Of a stretch of DNA of 36,354 nt, positions 24,775 to 32,029 are shown in pieces. Position 1 is the stretch's first letter, and each line of letters begins with the position of its first letter. The notes beneath the pieces are model-generated. The model was not told the origin of the DNA and searched no databases. It saw nothing but the letters and a program-made list of their open reading frames with translations. The stretch covers positions 1-36,354 of the forward strand of contig JAHEIB010000010.1 of NCBI GenBank assembly GCA_024639645.1, given 5' to 3'. The stretch comes from Deltaproteobacteria bacterium. GTDB lineage: Bacteria; Desulfobacterota; Desulfobacteria; Desulfobacterales; B30-G6. Both the position numbers and the translations under genes were made by a program.

Positions 24775-25179
24775 ATGAGCTCCCAATCCGATCAATATAC
24801 AACCCATTATACCATAGAGAGCCCGGATATCATCAGCAAGGGCATGATCGATCCCATCGATTATCAATATCAAGGCAAACGGGACGTCGATATCACTATC
24901 CGGCAACCGGAATTCACGTCCGTATGCCCCATGACCGGTCTGCCCGATTTCGGTCGTATCAGCATTCAGTATATCCCGCACAGTAAAATCGTTGAGTTGA
25001 AATCTTTAAAATATTATCTGATGCAGTATCGAAATGTTGGAATCTTTTACGAGCATGTCGTCAATCGAATCCTGGACGATCTGGTGACCATGCTGAAACC
25101 CAAGTCCATGAAGGTGACAGGCGATTTCACATCTCGCGGCGGCATCGACACAACGGTTTCGGCAGCCTACAAAGGCTGA
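24775..25179 (+). CDS. queF: NADPH-dependent preQ0 reductase (7-cyano-7-deazaguanine reductase), type I
   Basis: QueF reduces the nitrile of preQ0 to preQ1 in queuosine synthesis. The 134-residue protein is a unimodular (type I) member. It shows the catalytic Cys in EFTSVCPMTGLPDFG and the QueF motif ELKSLKYYLMQYRN, followed by FYEHVVNRI. GAAAGG lies seven bases before the ATG. No preQ1 riboswitch was recognised upstream. It stands alone, with the 53-aa gene divergent on one side and a repeat-containing gap then the LarA-like gene convergent on the other. Confidence 0.95.
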   Translation: MSSQSDQYTTHYTIESPDIISKGMIDPIDYQYQGKRDVDITIRQPEFTSVCPMTGLPDFGRISIQYIPHSKIVELKSLKYYLMQYRNVGIFYEHVVNRILDDLVTMLKPKSMKVTGDFTSRGGIDTTVSAAYKG

Positions 25180-25279
25180 ATGCAGCCCGTGTTACGTTTT
25201 AGGTGTTGGGTTTTAAGCTTTCCAAAAGCCAAAAGCTGTCAGCGACCCTCGAACCCTGAATAATACGCATGTGGGCGTT

Positions 25280-26662
25280 CTATTCCCTGCACGTCAACAG
25301 CGGGTACTTCACAAATGCCACAGACGCATCCCTTCCATGCCGTTCCCTGGCCATGTCAATCGCCATCTCCACAGTCCGGGCATACTCAAAACCGATGTGG
25401 CTCACCAGGGAAGGATTCTCAGCTCCTGCCACCATGACATGCCCGGCATGTCGCAAGCGTTTCAAGGGATGGGTCACCATGATGCCGTGCATGGGATGAA
25501 ATCCATAGCAATGCCGGTATTTGTAGATATATTCCGGTCGGTGGGCAAAGTCCTCTTCAAACAGATCAACAATCTCATAGGGGTCACGGTAAAATGGTAG
25601 AATTTTTTCCCAGATTTCTTTGTGGCTAGGATGGTGCTCATGGTGCCAGACATCGGGAACCGGGCTCGCCAAGATAACGGTACAGCCGGGCTTTCCCATG
25701 GCCTCGATGACACCCCCGAAATAGCCAAGCCCTGTGGAAATCATGGTGAGCATGGGATTCATAATCGAAAAGGCCGCATATGGACTCCAATTCGGTATGC
25801 CGTATAATACAATATCGGCTTTTTCCTTCAAAATCTCTCGCCGGGGTGTGAGTTCCGACCTCATCAGTTCCAGGGCAGCCTGTCGGCACTCAAAGATATC
25901 CCCTGCCCATACAGTATGCACCTGGAGAGGATTTGCCAGAACCGTTTCAATCTTGAAAATACGATCTTTACCGATGCTTTCTTCCACCAGTTCTCCCATC
26001 TCATCCAGAATTTCGTGCATCCTGTTCTTATTCATGGACATGGACATACTGTCAGGCGTGTGATGCCAACGGATACCCCGATACGATGCCAGACCCACAC
26101 AAATTGACTTCCAGCCCCCGTTGAATCCCCGCCACACTACGGTGTTGATATACACGGTGAGATCCGACTCTGTTACCAGTTTGTTGATCTCTACGTCATA
26201 CCCGTTTCGAGTGGTACCAAGATATGACAGATTGCTTTGATCCTCGGCGTCATGGCAGATCAGGCGGTAACCGAATTCTTTCACCAGGTCTTCACCGATA
26301 ATTTTCGCCAGTTCGCGTCGTGTAAATTTTCTATGGATGCCACCGGCACTCACAAGCGTTATGTTGGAACGCTTGACACCCCCTTTTTCCAGCTCTCCGA
26401 TTACCAGCTTTATGGCGGGTTCCCATACCGGCGCAAAACAAGGCACCGTGGGATCATCAAATGCGATGGTTACCCGGGAACCGGGTGCCACGATTTCATG
26501 CAGTGGTGGTCGGCCCAGCGGGTTCTGAAGCGCCTTCTGGATGCTAGCCTGAATGTCCTCTGTCGCTGTCAAGGTTGTCGAAAGACCCGGAGGTGCAGTT
26601 ATTACATTGTCCGGAAGGGCTACCGGGATGGTGCCTGCTCCAAAAACGATCTGTTCTTGCAT
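25280..26662 (-). CDS. LarA-like (DUF2088) nickel-pincer-type racemase homologue
   Basis: LarA enzymes use a nickel-pincer nucleotide cofactor, held on a Lys, to racemise hydroxyacids. This 460-residue homologue shows the N-terminal motif AFDDPTVP, the His in GGIHRKFT (His110, equal to LarA His108), the segment FNGGWKS with the cofactor Lys185, and HH at 200-201 (nickel-ligand His). Two LarA residues appear changed: Arg of DDPTR is Val73, and the His of EPHFFAG is missing (it reads VVWRG). It may therefore act on another substrate. AGGAGG precedes the ATG. No larB, larC or larE is in the window; the nickel transporter is 20 kb away. Confidence 0.8.
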   Translation of the reverse strand: MQEQIVFGAGTIPVALPDNVITAPPGLSTTLTATEDIQASIQKALQNPLGRPPLHEIVAPGSRVTIAFDDPTVPCFAPVWEPAIKLVIGELEKGGVKRSNITLVSAGGIHRKFTRRELAKIIGEDLVKEFGYRLICHDAEDQSNLSYLGTTRNGYDVEINKLVTESDLTVYINTVVWRGFNGGWKSICVGLASYRGIRWHHTPDSMSMSMNKNRMHEILDEMGELVEESIGKDRIFKIETVLANPLQVHTVWAGDIFECRQAALELMRSELTPRREILKEKADIVLYGIPNWSPYAAFSIMNPMLTMISTGLGYFGGVIEAMGKPGCTVILASPVPDVWHHEHHPSHKEIWEKILPFYRDPYEIVDLFEEDFAHRPEYIYKYRHCYGFHPMHGIMVTHPLKRLRHAGHVMVAGAENPSLVSHIGFEYARTVEMAIDMARERHGRDASVAFVKYPLLTCRE

Positions 26663-26681
26663 AAAGCGCCTCCTTTAAAAC

Positions 26682-26763
26682 AGGGTTTGAGGGTGGTACA
26701 AGGGTAGCCGACGGCTATCAGCGGACAGCAGCATCCTAGCCTCCCAGCTTCCGAGCCTTCTCA
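26682..26763. repeat. Dispersed repeat, inverted copy of 7136-7206
   Basis: Read on the minus strand this begins TGAGAAGGCTCGGAAGCTGGG and continues through GATGCTGCTGTC, TGATAGC and CTACCCTTGT to CCCT, in the same order as at 7136. It lies between the LarA-like gene and the cyclase gene. A short extra insert (GGCTAGG-type) makes it slightly longer. Confidence 0.7.
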
Positions 26764-26814
26764 TATTTTCCCCGTATTATCAGAATCCAAGACGAATGAA
26801 AATGGTGAAGTCTA

Positions 26815-27810
26815 TCATTTTGATTGAACCCTGTATATTCTGATGGGTTTATCAACGCCTTTTACCAACACAGGCGCAAGCGGATGGGTATTTATTTTGT
26901 CCGGCAGACGCGTCAGTGTATCTTCTGTAATCAATACCTCGCCTTCCCGGGCCAGACCCTGCAGGCGGGCAGCGATGTTGACCGCCATACCAATGGAAGT
27001 GAACTCTTTTTTTCGCACAGATCCCAAAACACCCGAAAAAACTTTGCCAGTGGAAATGCCGATTCCCAGCCTCAGTCGAAACCCATTTTTTTGACTGAGA
27101 CCCTCATTTATCTCCCGCGCCTTTGCCTGCATAGCCACGGCGGATCTGATCGCCTTGGTCGGGTCATCCTTGCGGGAAACAGGCACGCCATATACCACCA
27201 TCATACTGTCACCGATGTGTTTGTCCACTGTCCCGTGGTAGGTGTGGGCAATCTCGCCCATGGGGGTAAAAAAGTAATCATTCAGGTAATGGGCCAGCAT
27301 CTCCGGTGGAATATCCCGGGACATCCGCGTGAAACCGCGGATATCTGAAAAGAGTATCGAGACTTCGTGATATCTCGGCTTCAATATGCCGGCCGAACTG
27401 TTCATCTCCTGAAACACCGACTCGGGAACAAACTGACGGAGATATTTTCGGACCGATATATCGTGAATCTTGGCCCTGAGTTCCATGTTGTCAAAAGGCT
27501 TGGTCAAAAATCCATCGATGCCCTGATTGGTTGCCTCGATAGCTGTCTCCACCGATGCATAACCTGTCAAGATTATGCGGGTGATCTCCGGATTCAGTTT
27601 GTATACAGCCATCAGGGTCTGGAGCCCATCGATTCCCGGCATACGAAAATCCGATATGACCGTACTAATACGTGCCACATGTTTTTTCAGAATGTCGAGG
27701 CCACTGTTGCCGTCACCAGCAGTAAACACCTCGTAAGACTCCTGGCCCAAGGCTCTGATAATGGATCGGCGGATCCCTTCTTCATCATCAATAAACAGTA
27801 GTCCATTCAT
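26815..27810 (-). CDS. Response regulator with class III adenylate/guanylate cyclase output
   Basis: I chose the ATG of MNGLLFIDDEEG, with AGGAGG six bases upstream; the track adds 21 residues. The 331-residue protein has an N-terminal receiver domain with acidic pocket Asp8/Asp9, phospho-acceptor Asp54 in ISDFRMP, Thr82 and Lys104 (LTKPF). A short linker leads to a class III cyclase domain with metal-binding Asp156 in FSDIRGFT and Asp201 in HIGDSMMVVYG, Lys197 in DKHIGD, and VNIAARLQ near the end. It should make cAMP (or cGMP) when its receiver is phosphorylated. It lies on the same strand as, and 491 bp after, the cNMP-binding hydrogenase. No partner kinase is visible in the window. Confidence 0.92.
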   Translation of the reverse strand: MNGLLFIDDEEGIRRSIIRALGQESYEVFTAGDGNSGLDILKKHVARISTVISDFRMPGIDGLQTLMAVYKLNPEITRIILTGYASVETAIEATNQGIDGFLTKPFDNMELRAKIHDISVRKYLRQFVPESVFQEMNSSAGILKPRYHEVSILFSDIRGFTRMSRDIPPEMLAHYLNDYFFTPMGEIAHTYHGTVDKHIGDSMMVVYGVPVSRKDDPTKAIRSAVAMQAKAREINEGLSQKNGFRLRLGIGISTGKVFSGVLGSVRKKEFTSIGMAVNIAARLQGLAREGEVLITEDTLTRLPDKINTHPLAPVLVKGVDKPIRIYRVQSK

Positions 27811-28160
27811 GACAGGCCTCCTTCGCCCGGATATTGCAAGATGCCACAAGACGTTGCGGATGATCTCCAGCATGCCACAAATTCATTTGATTTCAATACG
27901 GTAAATATATGTATTCACTACGGGTTAAAATTGAGTAGTACTGAAACCACCGATGGGTCAGGCATATCAACGGATTTGGGTGTAAATGATATTCCCATCT
28001 TTTAGATGGCTGTCTAAGAAAAAAACAAGAGGAAATAGTTTTAGTAACGCATTGTAGACTTACGGGATTATGTAAACCAGGTTCTGGCGTTACTGCATCC
28101 TACCTTCTGTTACAAAACCTGGGACCTTTCCTGTAGATAGATTTTGGGTCAGCGAGCAAA
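27811..28160. other. Gap between cyclase and hydrogenase genes; no supported gene
   Basis: No convincing gene is present. AGTAACGC at 28043 and GCGTTACT at 28087 form an inverted repeat around 36 nt, and CCAGGTT near 28077 is echoed by AACCTGG near 28117. These may be the transcript end of the hydrogenase operon or binding sites for the cyclase promoter. Confidence 0.35.
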
Positions 28161-28299
28161 TCAAATGGATAAAATCCTTACCGAGATGCGAAGCACTGCC
28201 GCACGGCAGAACATTCCCTGCAGCTTGCTGCAGGGTACGCTTCAATATCATTTCGTCAACAGTTTCTTTTTCAATGATTTTCAAATGGTAGGGCACAAT
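28161..28299 (-). pseudogene. Remnant of a Fis-type HTH, as in NtrC-family activators
   Basis: Directly after the hydrogenase large subunit, on the same strand, one frame reads IVPYHLKIIEKETVDEMILK and then RTLQQAAGN. The adjacent frame continues CRAAVLRISVRILSI and stops. Together these follow the well-known C-terminal pattern of NtrC-family activators (ExExxI-x-AL-x-T-GGN-x-RAAxxLGIS-x-x-T-L). A one-base frameshift separates the halves. The rest of the activator is missing. The segment also holds two strong hairpins (28196-28209 and 28216-28235). The frame match is by eye. Confidence 0.5.
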
Positions 28300-28300
28300 G

Positions 28301-29602
28301 CTAGTGGGTGGCACAGCTCAAGCACGGATCCAGCAAACGCACACAGCGGCCGATAAGGTGTTCGCCTTCCTGTGAGATGGTGTCCCCCTTCAGGTATCTC
28401 TGGGACAAATCCTTGATCAAAAGATTGATGTAGGCGTTGTTGAACTGGGTAGCTACTAGCAAGCGCAGCTTTTCCAGCATGCCTTTTCTAATCAGATAGC
28501 TATGTACGAGGACACCCCGTGGGGCCTCCAACACGCCGAAGCCTTGCCCGTTGATAGAGAAATCAGGCTTAACGCCCGTGTCCTTCAAGTCTACTTGGTC
28601 TAGGAGGGATAGAATGCGCTTGGCAGCCCAGAAGATTTCAAGCAGCCGGCAGATGTCCAGACTTTCGAGGCTCAACAGTTTCCGGTCCTTCAGCTGGCTA
28701 CTCAACGGAAATGCCTGTATTATTGGATCCGCAAGAAAACCCTTGTCCAGAAAACTGCGGGAAAGTGGCCCGACCATCATTATCCCTTCGGGAAACCCCA
28801 AATGGGAGAGGTAGGGGGTTTTGGACAAGGTCCATTCCGTCATGATTTCGGCGACGGAATCTTCAAAGGATTCAACATCAAACGCTTCCCTGAGTTGGCC
28901 TTCCCGGCTAAACGCTTTAAAAGTTCCTGTTTTACCATTGGGTTCGAAAGCCAGATAATTGAGCTGGATGTCTTTCGGAAACACAATGGCAGACGGGTTG
29001 ATATAGGTTTGACCAACGGTAGTTATTAGCTGTGCGGCTCTCGTCTGAACACCGCGTGCGATGCTGCGTACCTCATCCAGGTCCGCAGCGGTGGGCGGCT
29101 GAAGAAAATGGCCAATCCCCATAGAAACAGGATGAATGGCCCTTTTACCCAGCAGTTCGCTGATTTTTAATCCACCCTCTCTGAGGAAAAAAGCATCTTT
29201 GGAAACTTCCGGGTGTTCGGCAGCAAATTCGAATATTCCTCCAGCAGCACCGATAACATCGGGTAGGCTAAGAAAAAAATAGCTCAGGGAATGGCTGCTG
29301 ATCCATTCGCCCAAAACGATAATCTCCCTTAGATATTCGACTGAGAAAGGGACATCCAGACTCATGGCATTTTCGATAGCCCGCAAGCTGGCCACCTGGT
29401 GGGAACAAGAGCACAATCCGCAAATCCGTGAAATAAGGTGGGGGACATGTTCCACTCGGCGCCCCCGAAGAAAGCGCTCGAATCCTCTGAACTCCTGAAT
29501 TAAAAACCTAGCTGTCCGAATGCGTTCATTCGATATTTCAATATCGATATTAGCGTTCCCTTCGATCCTGGTTGCTTTTTTAAACAGCAGCTTTCGGCTC
29601 AT
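28301..29602 (-). CDS. [NiFe] hydrogenase large (catalytic) subunit, group 3 (Mvh/Frh-like), without a C-terminal extension
   Basis: This subunit carries the NiFe active site. The N-terminal motif RICGLCSCSH gives Cys61 and Cys64, and the C-terminal motif DPCLSC gives Cys427 and Cys430, so all four metal-ligand Cys are present. RIEG (Glu14) and APRGVLVH are also standard. At 433 residues it resembles MvhA/FrhA-type (group 3) subunits. The frame stops directly after the His of DPCLSCATH. Most large subunits have a C-terminal peptide that is cut off after that His, so this one may mature without a protease. It overlaps the preceding gene by ATGA, hence is cotranslated with the small-subunit fusion. 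Confidence 0.92.
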   Translation of the reverse strand: MSRKLLFKKATRIEGNANIDIEISNERIRTARFLIQEFRGFERFLRGRRVEHVPHLISRICGLCSCSHQVASLRAIENAMSLDVPFSVEYLREIIVLGEWISSHSLSYFFLSLPDVIGAAGGIFEFAAEHPEVSKDAFFLREGGLKISELLGKRAIHPVSMGIGHFLQPPTAADLDEVRSIARGVQTRAAQLITTVGQTYINPSAIVFPKDIQLNYLAFEPNGKTGTFKAFSREGQLREAFDVESFEDSVAEIMTEWTLSKTPYLSHLGFPEGIMMVGPLSRSFLDKGFLADPIIQAFPLSSQLKDRKLLSLESLDICRLLEIFWAAKRILSLLDQVDLKDTGVKPDFSINGQGFGVLEAPRGVLVHSYLIRKGMLEKLRLLVATQFNNAYINLLIKDLSQRYLKGDTISQEGEHLIGRCVRLLDPCLSCATH

Positions 29603-31464
29603 CTCAACCTCGATGTATCCTTAACAAAGTCGTTGTCAAAATTCAGCGAACTTCCGCCCTTTAACCGTAGCAGCCTGACTAGGCCTCTCAGTTTATCCAC
29701 CCGCAGCTTGGATCGGTGGGCAACGGTGTCGATTACCAGGTCTTCATATATGGATCCAGATTTAATTTTTTCGACAGCTTTTTGCATAGGTCCCCGGCAC
29801 CCCCAGCAGGGAAGCCCCCCCTGAAGGCAAACAGCCCCACATCCGCCTTTGGAAATCAAACCCAAGCACAGTATTCCCTGGGAAACAAGGCAGGTCTCTT
29901 TGTTGACAGCATGGTTTGGAAAGATGTGCATGTCCTTGGGTGCAAGCTTTTTTGGCTTGCGAGGGCATTCCGCACATACGATGGGTTTAATGGTATTCGT
30001 GAGTTCATCGCCCCTCAACTCCTCAATCAAGCTTTTTGCTAGGGATGCCCGAGGGGGACAGCCCGGTAGAAAATAGTCAATCCTTACAACATCGTCCAAC
30101 TTTCTTGCCTTACGCAGCAGGTCGTTAGCTTGGGTCTCCGCAGAATGGTTGCCCGTTTTCTTTCCGGTAGACAGATAATAGGAAAATGGATCGATCGCCT
30201 GACCATAGCTTTCCTCGAGAAGTTCTTCCAACTCGAATTGGTTGGCCATGGCGGGAATGCCGCCAAAGGCGGCACAAGTCCCCCATGCGGCGACAAACCG
30301 GCTTTTTCTGCGGATCTCCAGCAGTAACTGTTCATCCTCTCGTGTGCGAACAGCGCCGTCCACCAAGGCGACATCCACATCATTGATGGTGTCGGCATCC
30401 ATCAACATGGGGCAATAGACAATATCCGCAATTTTTGTCAGAACGGAGAGATCTGAATGGATTTGAATCATGGCGGCGGTGCAGCCACCACAGGTGCTCA
30501 ATGAGACCAGAGCGATGCGGATCTTTTTTTCCTTCTTGAATACCGGTGATATTATCTGGCGGACAATCTCCACAGAACGTTCGGGCGATTCAAGGGCAGT
30601 GGTGCTGATACGTAACCGGGTAATGAGCACCTTTACAATAAAAAAGGCCAGTTTTGGATTTGCGGACAGGCTTTTTTTCAGTTGTGTGCTGTTAATGGCC
30701 ATCAGTTGGGTATTACTTGTCGCTACGGCAGTGGCTGTTCTCGTATTGCCGGTGACCAAGGCCATTTCACCGAAAAAATCACCGACCTGCAATCGATTCA
30801 GTAAGATTTCACGCCCAGCGGCTTCCGTATAGATGTCGACACTACCTTTGGCGACAATATACATCTCCTTGCCTTCGTCTCCCTCTTTAAAAATAATTTT
30901 TTCCCTGGAATAAGAAACTACCGATTTATCGCTGTCCCATGGGAAATTGGCAGGAAGCCGCGGGTATAGTGTTTCAGTACCGGGCGGGGACGTTTCTTCG
31001 AGGGGTGTCGTTCGGGTAATGCTGTCTTCCGGTTCTTGGGAATAATGTGCCGGCAATGTTTCAGATGAAGATAATGTCGAGCGTAGATGATCGTCGGACA
31101 TGATGAGGAAGCGTAACAATTCATTGGTTCTCTCGATACGATGGCACAAGGATTTGATAAGTTGAAGGATAACGGTTGTATCGTATTTGGTTCGGCTGAA
31201 AAAAGAACCTCGATGGACCGGTAAGAGCCTTGTGCGGCAGAGGGCTATTGCGGTGGCTGATCTGGGCTGGCTGTCGATAAGGGCCATTTCACCGAAAAAT
31301 TCACCTTGTTCAAGGAGGGCGATGACAACTTTTTCTCCATTACGCAGGCAGCTGATTTCAATGGCACCGGACTGGACGATGAACATGCTATTCCCTGAGG
31401 AACCTTGTTCGAAGATTACATCGCCATGGTTGAATACAGAGCCAAACAGGTCAATATCGCTCAT
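29599..31464 (-). CDS. Two cyclic-nucleotide-binding domains fused to a [NiFe] hydrogenase small subunit
   Basis: This 621-residue fusion has three parts. Residues about 8-120 and 185-295 are cNMP-binding domains of the CAP/PKA type, each with an intact phosphate-binding cassette: FFGEMALIDSQPRSATA (Glu59, Arg68) and FFGEMALVTGNTRTATA (Glu233, Arg242). A flexible acidic linker lies between. From about residue 314 comes an MvhG/FrhG-like small subunit: proximal-cluster motif STCGGCTAAMIQIHSD, WGTCAAFGGIPAMAN, LPGCPPRA, then the Cys-rich end with ECPRKPKK, KGGCGAVC and PCWGCRGP. All three iron-sulfur clusters look complete. There is no Tat signal, so it is cytoplasmic. I know of no described protein with this layout. 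Confidence 0.93.
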   Translation of the reverse strand: MSDIDLFGSVFNHGDVIFEQGSSGNSMFIVQSGAIEISCLRNGEKVVIALLEQGEFFGEMALIDSQPRSATAIALCRTRLLPVHRGSFFSRTKYDTTVILQLIKSLCHRIERTNELLRFLIMSDDHLRSTLSSSETLPAHYSQEPEDSITRTTPLEETSPPGTETLYPRLPANFPWDSDKSVVSYSREKIIFKEGDEGKEMYIVAKGSVDIYTEAAGREILLNRLQVGDFFGEMALVTGNTRTATAVATSNTQLMAINSTQLKKSLSANPKLAFFIVKVLITRLRISTTALESPERSVEIVRQIISPVFKKEKKIRIALVSLSTCGGCTAAMIQIHSDLSVLTKIADIVYCPMLMDADTINDVDVALVDGAVRTREDEQLLLEIRRKSRFVAAWGTCAAFGGIPAMANQFELEELLEESYGQAIDPFSYYLSTGKKTGNHSAETQANDLLRKARKLDDVVRIDYFLPGCPPRASLAKSLIEELRGDELTNTIKPIVCAECPRKPKKLAPKDMHIFPNHAVNKETCLVSQGILCLGLISKGGCGAVCLQGGLPCWGCRGPMQKAVEKIKSGSIYEDLVIDTVAHRSKLRVDKLRGLVRLLRLKGGSSLNFDNDFVKDTSRLR

Positions 31465-32029
31465 AGTGTAACTTTTTCAAATAGCATTTCAGGATGCTTT
31501 CTTAGCGGTCAACTGATGATCATACGGTTTTCGAACTGATCGAGTTTAAAGCCGATCGGGTCTGCGCTGACAATAATAGCCCAACCCCTTTGACCAAGTT
31601 GCATCATACCTACAGTATAGAGCATGTCAATTCATTTAAGCAAAGAATGTGATGTCACGACATATCCACCACAACGATAAATTGCTTGCGGACCCTTAAT
31701 AAAATAGAAACCACGAATAGGAGACTGGTTGGGTTCCAAAAAATACCACTAAACGAGATTAGATTGACTTTGCACATAGGAGATATCAATTTTTTTACAA
31801 AAAAGAAATAAGAGCAAATCCCATTGAGTCGGGATTGCCCATACCAATCAAAATATATTTGACCCCACAGAATTTATTGGTATATATTTTAATTTATTTT
31901 ATGCTCTTCTTTCAGCTTTCCGAATGCACTTTTTAAATAAAACTGAATCCAACGCTACAGCACATTTCTAATCTACTATTTTTACTGATATATCCTTTGA
32001 GTTAGTCACTAAAAAGAATGGGGGAGCCC
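31465..32029. promoter_or_regulatory. Divergent control region between hydrogenase fusion and GAF-PP2C gene
   Basis: This AT-rich 553-565-bp gap separates divergent genes and should hold both promoters. A GTGA-TG-TCAC palindrome at 31649-31658 lies in the middle; it is shorter than a standard CRP site (which has a 6-bp spacer) and cannot be called one. No gene or riboswitch is recognised. Promoter elements could not be placed with confidence. Confidence 0.4.

Noticed and set aside
31649-31658. GTGA-TG-TCAC palindrome as a CRP/cAMP-receptor site in the hydrogenase promoter region
   Set aside because: The spacer is 2 bp, not 6, so it does not match the known CRP site; kept only as a note in the control region.
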